DNA of 64,000 nt from Harmothoe impar (GCA_947462335.1 OX381704.1:47000942-47064941), one strand, 5' to 3'. Counted from the stretch's first letter, positions 12,710 to 24,158 are shown. The notes: generated by a model from the sequence alone, not told the origin. A program made the numbers and translations.

Positions 12710-12910
12710 ATGGAAGGCCAGGAGGAATCTGACTCGTTTGCCGAAATTAGAAGTCTCATTAAAAATCTGTTGGGACGAACCAGGAAAAAACTCAAAAGAG
12801 GTAAAAGACCTCGGAGAAAGACAGGAAGCGCATATATTATCACTACCGAGTATGAAAAATGTACAGCCCGTATTTTGGAAAATGAGGACAGTGAAGGTAG
12901 AACGTTCTAA
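12710..12910 (+). CDS. Small basic protein, unrecognised
   Basis: A 66-codon frame from an ATG in good context (ATCATGG). The product begins MEGQEESDSFAEIR and has a strongly basic centre, RKKLKRGKRPRRK, at about residues 24-36 that would serve as a nuclear localisation or nucleic-acid-binding patch. It then has an acidic tail and ends at a TAA. A TATA-like sequence lies 55 bases upstream. An alternative frame runs through the same DNA from 12738. Three bases after the stop lies the target duplication of the 384-bp insert at 12922. I do not recognise the protein. It could be a small gene, the remnant of a larger disrupted one, or chance. Confidence 0.3.
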   Translation: MEGQEESDSFAEIRSLIKNLLGRTRKKLKRGKRPRRKTGSAYIITTEYEKCTARILENEDSEGRTF

Positions 12911-12921
12911 TAGAGAAAAAC

Positions 12922-13305
12922 CCTGGGGGGGGATTTTTTCTGTTATGGGTGTGCGGCTGGACCAATGACAACCCTTACCCTTGCTAGGGAGCTTTTGCTT
13001 TAAAAGCCTACCCTTGCTAGGGCACTTTTGGCCGAAAAGTCCTAGTTTTGAAGATGAAAAACACAAAATGTACAATGGATGAGTGATTTCACCGAGAAAT
13101 TTTACCCATGTCCGCGAAATTTTAGCAAAAAATGGGCGAAAATGTGACATTTTGGTGAAAAACGGGTCATTTTGTCAAAAGTAGACCCTTGCTAGGGACA
13201 TTTTTCTCTGAAACAGGACCCTTGCTAGGGAGATTTTGTTGAAAGAGGACCCTTGCCAGCCGCACACCTGTGTATACAAAATATACTAAGTGCCCCCCCC
13301 CCCGG
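12922..13305. mobile_element. 384-bp TIR element with 9-bp target duplication
   Basis: GAGAAAAAC occurs exactly at 12913-12921 and again at 13306-13314, flanking this insert. The insert begins with CCTGGGGGGG and ends with a C-run and GG. Further in, GTGTGCGGCTGG (12949-12960) mirrors CCAGCCGCACAC (13255-13266). The interior repeats ACCCTTGCTAGGG at least four times. A 9-bp duplication is typical of Mutator-like elements, while hAT elements make 8 bp; the class cannot be settled. It encodes no transposase. Confidence 0.8.
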
Positions 13306-13314
13306 GAGAAAAAC

Positions 13315-13542
13315 ATGCTAGGGCTAGTCAGGGGCATTGACGAGCAACAGGATGAAACAATACATATAACCATGGCTAGGCTCTTAGAACACGTGAGCTG
13401 CTCATTTAAATACTCTATGACCCAAGGAGCGTTTATAATGGGTAAGAAACCTGAGAGAGCAGCCAATTACAAACCCATCAGACCAAGACCAATCAACCTG
13501 AAGCTTCTAACTAGACAAAGAAGTCAGAAATCGACGGCCTAA
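13315..13542 (+). CDS. Open frame after the insert, unrecognised
   Basis: A 75-codon open frame beginning MLGLVRGIDEQQDETIHI directly after the target duplication of the 384-bp insert. The frame also runs back into the insert, so its true start is uncertain. Past its stop, a different frame stays open to about 13670, reading KYTDKDKDMEKIFLTSDE and on, which suggests degraded coding sequence with a frameshift. Removing the insert does not join it in frame with the 12710 frame. No domain recognised. Confidence 0.2.
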   Translation: MLGLVRGIDEQQDETIHITMARLLEHVSCSFKYSMTQGAFIMGKKPERAANYKPIRPRPINLKLLTRQRSQKSTA

Positions 13543-13881
13543 AAGCCAGAAATACACAGATAAAGATAAAGATATGGAAAAGATTTTTCTAACGAGTGAT
13601 GAGATGCTACAACACAAAGTAATACAGCAAATCCATGCCATTGCCCAGCAGGGAAAGAACACTGTTAGCATATGAATTAGACTGGAAGACTTGGGAGGGA
13701 CTCAGTTACGATGACCACAACTTGCTAGCTGAACTTATACACTTTGCAGTTACCATAGTAGCAAGCAGAATGTTAATGTTATGAGGTCCTTTAACTCTAA
13801 ATGACCATATGGATGTTACATTTTAGATTTCATATGATATATATAGCACTATATCAATATCAATATTAATATCATGAATTC

Positions 13882-14309
13882 AACTAAACACTTTAATAGA
13901 TGTTTATGTTTTAAACACTTAATTGCAATGAGTTTAAGTTCTCAACACTTATCTTAACACTATTCTGAAAAGTGTTTAGCAACTAAACACGTTTTACCTA
14001 AACACTGCAAAAGTTTTTCGATTAAAAGTGTCTCGAACAAAAGTGTTTAGATAAGTGTAATTCCAAACACATATTAGCTTAACACATTCAATTAGTGTGT
14101 ATAATTATATTTAGATTTTTAAACACATTTATAGAAAGGTGTTTAGAATCTAAACACTTATCTAAATACTTCTTTTGTAAAGTGTTTAGAATTTAAACAC
14201 GTTTTACCTAAACACTTGTATATACCTTACCATAGAAAGTGTTTAGAATAACGGACACAATAAGTGTTTAAATAAGTGTTTAGGGTCTAAACACTTATTT
14301 TACAGTGTA
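13882..14309. mobile_element. AAACACTT palindromic repeat element
   Basis: More than a dozen copies of AAACACTT or AAGTGTTT, often as palindromes such as AAGTGTTTAGAATCTAAACA. The right border is TTTTACAGTGTA, resembling the CACTGTAAA ends of the element at 24866. Likely a MITE or MITE-derived satellite. No coding capacity. Confidence 0.65.
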
Positions 14310-14323
14310 TGATACAGGGTGTA

Positions 14324-15079
14324 TACAGTGACGTCGCGGTAATCCGTGCAGGGCCGTGCACTGATCAAACCGCCCGGGAGCCGAAACGCCCGGGTGCCTG
14401 AAACGTCAGGTGCAGGGAGAAGGGGGAGGTGCGGGGGCAGTAGGGTGCGGGTGTGGGGGTGGTCTGGCCTTCTTGTACCTTCTTAGGGCTAGTGAGAGGG
14501 GAGAGAAGTAGATACATTTTTGTAGTAAGATATCTAGGCCTACTATAGGCTGATAAATCATTAATGGATTAATGGATAGACGCAGTCTATCCCTCCCAGC
14601 GCCCCTGACACTAGCCACTCCAGACCCCCACCTTTCTTCTCTACTGTGGCGGAAATAACACCCAGGTGGCTAATAGTAACATAATGCATTAACGTTTGAA
14701 ACCAATTAATTAGCCTACCTCAAAGCATCTAGCACATTGGTGTTTAATCCCTCTGTGATTCGTGTAATAGGTGTCATAACTCCAGCAGACAAAACCATGG
14801 CTTTCTGCAGACCATGCCGCACCTTTCATGTCCATGTATGTTTGTAGGGTGGTGGACAAACCCAGACAAACATTTCCCACCACTCACCCGGTATGTTGAA
14901 CCATATTTCAATAGTACATGCACCCTTTGTACATTAGTAATACTGCCCGGTGCCCGGATCATGTGACACCCGGTCTACTGTATACTATCATAGTGAGATA
15001 AGGGCCGTGCACTAGCAACCCTGCCCGGATGGTGTAGTACCCCGACTATCGTCGCCCGGACTAGGGTGACGTCACTGTA
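14324..15079. mobile_element. TIR element with TACAGTGACGTC ends
   Basis: TACAGTGACGTC at 14324-14335 is mirrored by GACGTCACTGTA at 15068-15079. Near both ends GGGCCGTGCACT and CCCGG-rich blocks recur. The 756-bp element has only short proline-rich or chance frames, so it is non-autonomous. The termini contain a TGACGTCA (CRE-type) sequence on the right and an incomplete one on the left. Confidence 0.7.
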
Positions 15080-16107
15080 CATGGATCTGTCCAAATGGAC
15101 ATATTCACCCTCATACAGTTACTAAAACCCCTTTGTACTGCTGTTCCATTGATTATTCATGATGAAAAACTCACTGTACTATTGAAGATCTTTCAGCCAA
15201 TAAATATTACAAATACAAATTCAAAATTTAGTGGCCCAAATGATAAAGTATGGTACCAGCTGTAACTATAGAACTATGCAATACCCACGCTGCTATGAAC
15301 ACAGTGTATTCACCACTTGAAGACCACATCCGGAGGTTTTGAATAATATGAGAAAACCAGAATATGGGGGGGGGGAGGCCCACTCACCCAGAACATATTT
15401 TAATGACCCTCATTGGTGTAGGTACTGGTAGACCAGTCAGTGCTATTTATGGGCAATTGGGGATCAAACCCAGCAAATTAGTTCCAGATTGTTTCACCTT
15501 GTTTTACCCCTGGAACTGTGTGCTCATTCCGTGCACTTTGTGTGACATGTATACCATGTAACACACTAACACACACTGACACGGTGTTCCATGGAACAGA
15601 TTCACACAATTCTGACAGAATTTTATTCACACAAAATGACAAAATATATAATGCCCTAGACCAAAATGTTTAGTCATGTAGTTTTATCTTTATCATGGAT
15701 TGCTAAAATATAAGAATTATTGTAATGCTTCCTAGAACCAGCAGTAATCTACATAGGTTCTCACAGCACACTATGTCAGTCTGTGTGTCCAATTAGGTTC
15801 CTACCATTTTAACATAGGGCCCATTAGTGTATACATGCTCCTGGTCTATATCAACCATCAACATAACAGTACATATATGCAGCAGAAGATAGCCAGGCCT
15901 TTATCCAGATATGATGACCAGTGGAAAGGTGTCTATCATCTGGACCTGTTAATGCTTCTTTAATTAATGTGATATTGCATGCACCTCTATACCTAATGAA
16001 TCTTAATCGAAGAACAGCTGCATTGTCTGATTCATAATACATTTGGGCCCTGTTTAGATACCTTTATCTAAAGATACTCATTCTCTTTCACCAGGAAAAG
16101 GGGTACA
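15080..16107. other. Intergenic, weak minus-strand frame
   Basis: No supportable gene. A 63-codon frame on the minus strand at 15851-16042 lies just beyond the small element at 16108, across from the longer minus-strand frame at 16285-16656. The two might be parts of one older sequence split by that element. Confidence 0.25.
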
Positions 16108-16272
16108 AGCAACTTTGATGACACCTGGTGTCACACATAACAGGTATTTGTGTGATGCAGTGTCACTTAGTTCCCTTTCTGGCACACACTCACACATATT
16201 CAAACATAGCAATTATCACGTTGCCAGATTGAAATAGTACAGGGTTTTGACACCAGGTGCCATCTTTGTTGC
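16108..16272. mobile_element. Small TIR element, GACACCTGGTGTCA ends
   Basis: The left arm AGCAACTTTGATGACACC is mirrored by the right arm GGTGCCATCTTTGTTGCT with two mismatches. About 165 bp, no coding capacity. Confidence 0.65.
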
Positions 16273-16284
16273 TCCTTGATATTC

Positions 16285-16656
16285 TCATGGGTAAGATGGA
16301 ATACTTATCATTGTGTATAACCATAATAACATGTTGTTAATGAATCTGAGACCTGGCCATGCACATCTTATTCTATCAAGTTTAATCAGATATTGAAATA
16401 TATGCATATGAATTTTGCTCAAAGTGGCAATAAGAGCGACAGACCATAGACACCTTTCCTCTGGTGATCCTATTTGGATAAAGCTCTGACCTTCTTCTAC
16501 ATATGCACACAAATGATGATTGGCTTGAATTGCACACAACCTCATCAGTCCTACACTACCATGGTAGGAGTCTTGGTGAATTATTTGCCTGTCCACTACA
16601 GCAGGAAGTGTACTAACAGATTTCTGCCATGGTGCCCTATGCCTACTTCTATTCAA
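16285..16656 (-). CDS. Unrecognised 123-codon open frame
   Basis: A 123-codon minus-strand frame without recognisable domain. It contains a relatively protein-like stretch with cysteines and aromatic residues (for example SFIQIGSPEERCLWSVALIA). The reverse strand is also partly open. It may be a remnant of a transposon gene or chance. No splice sites or promoter were found that would settle it. Confidence 0.15.
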   Translation of the reverse strand: MNRSRHRAPWQKSVSTLPAVVDRQIIHQDSYHGSVGLMRLCAIQANHHLCAYVEEGQSFIQIGSPEERCLWSVALIATLSKIHMHIFQYLIKLDRIRCAWPGLRFINNMLLWLYTMISIPSYP

Positions 16657-18269
16657 TATAATGAGTATTACAAATGTAGCAGACTATCTCTTTTTTTTTC
16701 TAAAGAATAAAAAAGTGAAACAATATGACCCAAAAAGCTTTTGTGCCATGACACGTTATACTGTGTGACTATGTTTGAATATGTGTGAATATGTTTGAAT
16801 ATGTGCCACTTCTTGTCCTATGGTGTTTGGTTTCATATTGTGCTAATCAGTTACATGGAGCAACAGTCACACAAGGTGCACGTTCCAGACACTAAGTCAA
16901 ACTAATTTGCTGGGAACAAATGCAGTGCCCTGCGCTAGGTGCAGTCATTATGGTCAGTCCAAGTAAAACCTGTGGAGGGGGGGGGCACTCTGTCATATTT
17001 GTTGCCATGTGTGAACATGATCCCAAGGGAAGGGCTCCATTCTGGGGCCATTTATGGGCAAGGGCTCATGGGGAATTTCCTATCTAGTTAGTTGAGCAAT
17101 CTCTTGTATTACATTTGAGGTGATGTTTGTACATACATGCAATGACTGTGGGAAATATGGAGAGTGCCCCCCCCCCCATTGGGTTGGTTGTCACCCAATG
17201 TAATGTCACATTGGGTATTCGGTACTGTAGTTCATGTGGTTCTCACTGGGGACAGCACAATCACTGGTATTTCCTGCATGAGAGTCAGTGACAGTGGTCT
17301 TAGTTTAATCAAATAATAAAGAAAGAAATATACCCCCCAGGAGTTGATTTTTATATGAAACAATCAGTAAACTGTATAGGTAACCTTCCCTAATATACAT
17401 GGCGCCTGTGTGCCTGACACTTTAGAACGGAAGTACACCAACTACTACCCAGGAGCTACGTCAGAAACTGCAGGAGACAATGCTATTAGAAGAATCCCTG
17501 CCGGCATGAAATATGATTAACTTCCTAGTAGTGGTCAATAACCTCACGATGTTATTATGTAAAGCTACCAATGTAATTGTATGTATGGCAGTTGGCATGT
17601 GCATGGCCACATATATAACCGTCATGGAGAGCCTTTTACTTAAGGTCAACGAAGGTATCAGTGCAATAAATAGCACAAATAAATTACACTAGTAAATTCA
17701 CCAATAATTATGCATATTAACAATACGTACTTGATATACTCCTGGGGGTCGAGAGGCAATATCATATTGCCTCTCAAGAGGCTTTCAAGAGTTAAGTGGT
17801 GCTTTCTCACAAAAAGTGCTGAAAGATGAGTAACTAATTGTTACATTTTGCCTCACAACTAAAGCAATATTAGCCAATTTTCTCAACTTAAAACAGTTTT
17901 GGAAAGCCAAGACAGTCTGCTTCCCAGAGAAATAGAAATTGCAAACTCTGTGTTTGATGCTAATAAACTTAATAATCTGCCTGGGGAACATATGATGCTT
18001 CAGAAAATTGAAAATCTATAGCCTGTGTAGGTCAAAGTAACCCCTATTTTAGGCTGTTCCAATCACTGAATTAGCTGTAAATATCTGAATCTGTCCACAT
18101 TTCTAATCAATTATGCTTAGAAATGATTGGTAGGGCTTCTATTGTATGATCAAAAAAGAAATAACTGGCAAAAACACATTCAAACTGATAACTCCCTTTA
18201 GTATATACACCTTGATTGTTGAGTCCCATATAATATATTATGGTGGGAACATCTCACAGAGAGAAGAAT
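16657..18269. other. Intergenic
   Basis: No supportable gene. It contains a short tandem of AATATGTTTG/AATATGTGTG (about 16770-16805) and the palindrome at 17751. Confidence 0.3.
17751..17775. repeat. Perfect 25-base palindrome
   Basis: GAGAGGCAATAT and ATATTGCCTCTC flank a single C. A perfect 12-bp hairpin of unknown role. Confidence 0.6.
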
Positions 18270-19330
18270 CCGAGTCACAAGGGGAGTCCAGGCTATAAAA
18301 AGAGAGCCAGACCCCCCATTGGCTCCCTTTTCACACTGTCTGACTCCCCTCTCTAATGGCCCTGACCCCTTTTCAATTAGATCAAGCAGAGTCCAGGTCA
18401 GCTAAGGTGGGTAAATGGTTACCTGGACTCCCTAAGGGAGTCATAGAAGTAAGTATACTAGACAGAAATAGGGAACACACTAGGTGGCACTACCGTACAA
18501 TGACTGTAATGCCATCTAGCGCATATGTTCAGAAGCCATGTAACTCTCTTTATAATCAGAGTCAAGGTCCCCTTTACTCCCTTTCCCCCCAAGGGAGTCG
18601 ATGAATGGATAAGGGAGTCAAGCAGTTGGTTATGATTAAGCCTGCTAGGTGGTAGCACTATACTTAAAATGGTATTATTCTGTATGCTCAGATCTCTAGA
18701 TCCACGTAATTTGTGATATTGATAATTATGATAATACATGCATATCATTGTAACATCAATATTTCATGTCAGAATTACATTTCATGAAATAATTACAATT
18801 AACTTAAAACTGTAGCTTCAGTATGATGTATTAGATAAAGACACCCAATTTGTAGAAACATGAGAAAGTTAAATCACAAAAGCTCAGATATCTTTTTATA
18901 TAATAACTTATGTGCACTGAGGAATTCGAACCTTTCTGAGATCCCTCCTCCTTGTGAGGCATTGCACCAAGATAATGTAGAGAGAGCAGCAAGGGAGACA
19001 GCTGTCGGAATATATATATAGAGGGGTAGGGAATAGAGATAACCAATGACCGTCTCTACAAAGGGAGCCGTGATTCAATGACTCCCTGTGCCTAGACTCC
19101 CTTTCTAAAGGGAGTTGCAGCATGGACCTGGACTCTGTTTGTGATGGGGAGTCATAAAAGGGAGTCATTTTGGAGGCAAAACCTGGGCTCTCTTAAGGGA
19201 GTCACATAACTCCCTTTTAAGGGAGTCATGTACTGACTCCTTTCATCAAGAGAGTCAAAAAGAGAGTCAGAAAAGGGAGTCATTCTGGAGGCAATCCTGG
19301 ACTCCCTTTTGACTCTGTTTCTTCTCTCTG
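18270..19330. repeat. GGGAGTC / GACTCCC motif cluster
   Basis: About 25 copies of GAGTC or GACTC, most as AAGGGAGTCA or GACTCCCTTT, spread unevenly from 18272 to 19320 and densest in the last 300 bases. Spacing is irregular, so this is not a simple tandem satellite. The dispersed repeat copy B (18703-18854) lies inside. The first 140 bases of the window carry the same motif. Confidence 0.6.
18703..18854 (+). repeat. Dispersed repeat, copy B
   Basis: Aligns with 989-1129 on the same strand, with shared blocks and small insertions. It lies within the GAGTC cluster, whereas copy A follows one, supporting a common family. Confidence 0.6.
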
Positions 19331-20838
19331 TGCTGTGTTGGTTATTCTTTTGGCCATTCACCATAATGTACTGACATGCATGTGTGCAAAAAGCAGTCGT
19401 GAATCTAAACGCTGCTTATACATGCATAGACTACTAACTATTTATATGTTGAAAATTGTAAAGAGAAAATGGTTTATTGCAGAAACGAACGTTTCACGTG
19501 AGCACGTGCAAATATCTAAATACCTAGATATTAGAGTATAGGCTCAGATTCTTAGATGTTATACCCCTCAGTTGTACTTACATCTGTTGCAACGATCTTA
19601 CATGAACATTATTCTACATGTAATTGTATGGTCACTGTGTACTTCAATAATGTGTAAAACGTTGGTTAAATATTAGATAGTGGAATGGTATCATTATTAT
19701 TGTGTTTCACTACAAGTATGTTCTATACGGTTCAATTCTATTGCCCTTGTGCCCATTTGCCTAAGCTCTGGTTAAGTAGATATGGCTAAGGGCTATAAAT
19801 CTGAAGGCATCATAGATTGGCCTTGTAAAAAGCAGCTAAATGTTTTACACATCATGCCTCTAACAAAGCTGTTTTTTCGGATCTATTGAGCACAGACGTG
19901 GTATACATCTACCACGTATTTAGGTAGGCATTGAATAAGGTCTACTTCACGTGGGTTATTTTCTTTCGCCCATTTTTTCTATTACATGAAGTTTTATTTT
20001 CGCATTGTACCTAACGGCCATGCACCATCCAATATCATGGTCACTAAGCCGATGATCACGGGGCTTGACACAGTCTGCAAAAAAAGAGGATACTTCTACC
20101 ATGTCCACCCACTCATATCACCATCAGTAACAGTATCCCTCATTTCAGGGGATCCATATTCACTGGAGAGGTAAAACCCTCCCAAGAGTGGCAGGCGAAA
20201 ATGGCAGGGCCGTGACTGGTAGAAAAACCCTCCTGTATACCTGCCTGCTGCTGGCATAGCTTATCCTTGACAACAGAAGGCCAGGATTAGCCCTATCATT
20301 GACAAGATAAGATTCCATGCATCTTATTTTTTGTCTTGCAAAGGTAGGGCAGAGCGCGATGTTGCTGGATTCCTTTTCTCCTAAACCAATGTCAATAAGC
20401 ATTGTCATCTATGCATCTAGCATCTAGCATTTATGCATCTATGCATCTAGCTCTCAAAACTATTCTCAGTAAAGGTGGACAGCTGGTGGAGGTCGGTAAA
20501 AAGCAATGCAAAGATTGTGTTTCAAAATACAGAGTCTATATTCATCCAAATAACATAATTCTATCCTCTTATGATATTTTAATCTAGAAGTCACATCTTG
20601 GAAGTCACTTATCAGAAAATATTATGTGAAGGTGAGATAGGTTAGTGTAACTGAATGAATATCTGGAAGAACATGCGTGAAATGCCTTGCACCATCCAAT
20701 ATCAGGCCACATTAATGATGACAATATACTTGGGCTGTGAGGCCCAAAATGCTACCTGGAGCCAAGAAGAGAATATGCCAGCTTTTTGATAACAACAATT
20801 AACAATTCCTATAAAACTTTGTGGTTACACTATTTCAT
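19331..20838. other. Intergenic
   Basis: No supportable gene. A short tandem of ATGCATCTAGC lies at about 20407-20455. Confidence 0.3.
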
Positions 20839-20988
20839 CCACAGCCCACGGCTGAGCTGTGCTACAGGAGGTTGTTAGCTACAGAAGGTTGGTAGCACTC
20901 CAAAGGCACGCTCGTCCAGGTGACCTGGCCTCAAACTCTACATGACTGCTACCAACCTTCTGTAGTACAGCCTAGCCGTGGCCTGTGA
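20839..20988. mobile_element. Small foldback element
   Basis: CTACAGAAGGTTGGTAGCA at about 20879-20897 is exactly mirrored at about 20947-20965. The outer parts CCACAGCCCACGGCT and AGCCGTGGCCTGTG are also inverse with small differences. The left arm contains an extra partial copy of the inner block. Non-coding MITE. Confidence 0.75.
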
Positions 20989-21928
20989 TTTCATCCTACC
21001 TGAATCTAATCAAATAATTTACTTTTAATTATTGCAATGTGTTTGTGTGGTGAGGCCCCTGAAAAATGTAAAAGAATAATCGAAAGGTAGTTCACTAAAC
21101 AAAAGCAATTGTTATACATAATATAAGGTTAAAAATGGTCCTGAACTATTCTTATGAATACATTCAAGCTCTGGTGACATGCCTCTACCCCAAGAAGATG
21201 CATTGAAACTATAACTCCATTGGGAGCAGATCCCCTTCCCTCTGAATGAGTGGATAACATAACTATAAAAAGTCAGATTCTTATTTCTCACTACAAACAA
21301 AAGCTTTTAAGTTGACTGTCCAAATGACCTTCCCTTTACGGATGATATCATGACACCAACCTGACAAACATGGGACACCTGCTTAAATTGATCAGCTTTC
21401 TTTGCATTTTGCCCAAGCCATATTTGGCCTGATATTACTGTACTGTAATTTGCAGTCTGACTGTATTGTTATCTCTCATATGAAAACACCTCTAGAGAAA
21501 AGCCAAGCCAATTGGGTCTGGAGTTACTGCACTGCACTCAAAAAATAAAGTCGTCTGCATACTATTCTATGTGACAAGGTAGCGGGTGTTCTAACTATAG
21601 TTGTCAGATAAAGCACCTTCTTGGCAAGTGCCAGCCCAAAGCCTGACGTATGCCAGCCCAAGACACGTCAACCAGGGCCTGATTCAGGATTCCCCCTGTA
21701 AGTGGTATCAGTATAGCATGCATTATGTATAAAGTGAGGGAATGAATTGCATAATTTCTATGTTGATCCTAATCATAATTCTGGAAATACACATTCATGT
21801 TTTGGAGAATCTTGAGAATTATCTATTGGGGATGCTAAAAAAGGTAAAAGATTCAAAGTTTTGATATAATTAAGGCAAAACAAATGTGCACATTTTATGT
21901 GTTAACAGTCTGTTACTGAGGACTAGAA
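20989..21928. other. Intergenic, nothing recognised
   Basis: AT-rich sequence without a supportable gene or repeat. Confidence 0.3.
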
Positions 21929-22102
21929 TACTGTGAAAGTACTTATATTCACGGGTGTAAATTTTCGCTGAGGTGGAAAAAAGACTAATTCGCAGGTATT
22001 AAATTTTATTCCATACTGTAGCATATAAGAATTTCACGGATTTTTCATTTCCGTGAATATAGCGAAAATATATACCCAGCGAAGTTAAGTACGACCACAG
22101 TA
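21929..22102. mobile_element. MITE with TACTGTGAAAGTAC ends
   Basis: The left end TACTGTGAAAGTACTTATAT and the block AAATTTTCGCT are mirrored by AGCGAAAATATATAC and GTACGACCACAGTA at the right. Termini with TA are compatible with a Tc1/mariner-type MITE. Interior also contains a CACGGATTTTTCATTTCCGTG hairpin-like core. No coding capacity. Confidence 0.75.
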
Positions 22103-22266
22103 CTCTCATACAGACTTTCAGGATATGGCAGGGATTCCCCGAATCTGCATACCTCTATGAATTAGCTATTACAAACCTGAGAATTAGAGACATGGACAGT
22201 AATTATGCCTAGGCTCAGAACCCAGTGAAATCCACCTGCAGTGAAGTAGAGGTTATAGTGCACAAG

Positions 22267-22355
22267 TTAACCCTTGTAGGGTTGCATAGTGCTTTAAGGT
22301 GCTATACTCTATGTGATCATAATGCATGAATTCAGCCTTGGTAAGTACACTCACA
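22267..22355 (+). repeat. Partial TTAACCC-family repeat
   Basis: Begins TTAACCCTTGTAGGGTTGCA and contains ATAATGCATGAATTCAGC and TTGGTAAGT, matching the left half of 26840-27090 and 45489-45667. The right end is not visible, so it is a truncated copy. Confidence 0.5.
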
Positions 22356-22549
22356 TAATATAGGTCCCTGTGACCCCCCCCCTCCTTAAAATGCTATCCA
22401 AATTTCCTCCGCCCCCGCCTCTTGAAAATGTTCTAATATATTTTCAACCCCAAACTCACCTATCCCTGTATAGCACTGTACCTCTCTTGCTCTTCCATGT
22501 CTGAATGCCCTGCAGTAACACACACATTACTTTGTCTTCCCTCTAACAG

Positions 22550-22678
22550 GCAGCACGTTGGGGGAGTGCCCATCGGTCAATATGTACCAGTGTCTGAGCG
22601 ATAATATGTGCCTTCACAGAGACCAACGATGTAACTTCATGGTGGACTGTTCCGATGGGCAGGATGAAGTTTCATGTG
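22550..22678 (+). CDS. LDL-receptor class A domain exon
   Basis: One exon of 129 bases encoding a complete LDL-receptor class A module. After a pyrimidine-rich acceptor ending CCCTCTAACAG, the frame runs STLGECPSVNMYQC and ends NFMVDCSDGQDEVSC, before the donor GTATGT. All six cysteines are present. The calcium-binding signature DCSDGQDE is intact. The exon starts and ends in phase 1, as is usual for shuffled extracellular modules. Such modules bind ligands or stabilise secreted and membrane proteins such as LDL-receptor relatives, proteases and adhesion receptors. The parent gene cannot be named because no neighbouring exon could be joined with confidence. Confidence 0.85.
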
Positions 22679-23350
22679 GTATGTATGGATATTGTATTTA
22701 CAGGCTTAGTCGGAGGTATAGGTTAACATCATCAGTGTCCCAGCTTAATTTATGATTGAATAAGAGAATTCAAAAGTTTGGAATATCAATATCGGCTAGA
22801 GAAGGTACATGTAGGAGCCTACTGTACCCCGAAGATGCCCTTTTATAACGGGTCATGTAAAGATTAATGTAACGTTATGGATTGAACTAGGACTAGACGA
22901 TTTTCTATTTTGTAATTTGATTTTCCAATTACTCATGGAAGAAAAAATATAGCTTTCAGATGTGCTAATCAATCTTCGATAGTATACATAGATAGTATGC
23001 ATACGATTCATGGATGGACATTTATAATGGGATTATTATAAGTATCATGATCATAATATTCATCATTCCCCCGCGGCCTTTTGCCCTCTAACTGCCCAAG
23101 TCACTGCTCACACCGCTCCCTCATTTCCTCTTCTTACCTCTTCAAGACTTGTAATTCGTACTTAACTAATTAATCCCACCTCGATGGATCCGATTTACTT
23201 TAGATGTGCATAGCATTACTTACATACATAAAGGCTGACTTATGATTTATACTAGTTTGGAGGCAGCACGCTGAATAAATTAATGTTTGAGTTTGGAATA
23301 TTTTGATTATGTTGTCTCTACCTCTGCATTTATTTGATCAATATACCTAG
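22679..23350. other. Intron or intergenic after LDLa exon
   Basis: AT-rich non-coding sequence between the LDLa exon and the next open segment. No repeat boundary recognised. Confidence 0.35.
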
Positions 23351-23536
23351 AGCGGTTGCCACCCATACCAAAAGTCTGGCCAATGGAGATTTGAAAACCG
23401 CAGTTTTCTCTCTGCTGTTAAACATACCGTTCACGAAATGTCACGTGCTCTGCCTGAAGAAATGAGACTGGATGTACAGGAAGACACTGCAAGACAAGGG
23501 TCCACTAGCCAGAGAGTAATATCTTTCCGACCATGA
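23351..23536 (+). CDS. Possible 3'-terminal exon, unrecognised
   Basis: An open segment of 61 codons follows a TAG that could be a splice acceptor (ATATACCTAG, moderate pyrimidine content upstream) and ends at TGA. It reads SGCHPYQKSGQWRFENRSFL and continues with VHEMSRALPEEMRLDVQED, looking like cytoplasmic-tail or regulatory sequence. Codon choice looks natural. Joined directly to the LDLa exon from phase 1, this acceptor would give a different frame with an early stop, so they are not directly spliced this way. It could be another gene's last exon or chance. Confidence 0.25.
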   Translation, partial: SGCHPYQKSGQWRFENRSFLSAVKHTVHEMSRALPEEMRLDVQEDTARQGSTSQRVISFRP

Positions 23537-24051
23537 AGCAGACAGCAGATGAGGAGAGGGGCAGCACTTAAGAATATTATTATTTTCGTGAGTCTCTCAC
23601 ATTAGGTAGATTGAAGGTAATCTCGTAATAACCAAGAGGCCAGTCCGTCCATAGAGACAGAGCACCGCATATAATAATATATCATGTGACGATACAATTC
23701 CGAGAATACACTACCAGACACTATAACTAAAGGGCATTAATAGGGCCTGTACAGCAATAAAGGAAAGTCTATAGTGGACTGCTGCAGAGACAATAATTAA
23801 CCACTGCTGCGAGCTAAATGAGACCTGTGAGCAGTGGAGAACCTCCCTGGTAGTAAACCTCACGTGATCAGGCTTGTCACATGTCCCACCTAGAGTACAT
23901 GTAGAACTAAGGCTCGGTAAATCTACCCTGGATATGATATAACTCTTTACATAATGTCTAGACCCAGTCTCTGCGAATTTCGGCAAAAGGTCATAATAAT
24001 ATATCAATATTTTCTCATACTCACGCAGATTGGCAAGTATATGGGCAAATT
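23537..24051. other. Intergenic, nothing recognised
   Basis: The 98-codon minus-strand frame at 23711-24007 has no recognisable domain and no splice context. Confidence 0.3.
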
Positions 24052-24158
24052 CCAGTGGGCACAGAACATTGAATCAACATTGATAAATCGTTGTTAATGT
24101 TGATTCAATGTTGATACAATGTTGATTCAACGTTGGACTGAATTTTGTGCCCACTTGG
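24052..24158. mobile_element. MITE with CCAGTGGGCAC ends, copy 2
   Basis: CCAGTGGGCACA at the left and TGTGCCCACTTGG at the right are inverse with one change. The interior repeats TTGATTCAATGTTGAT. Same family as 5179-5289. Confidence 0.85.
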
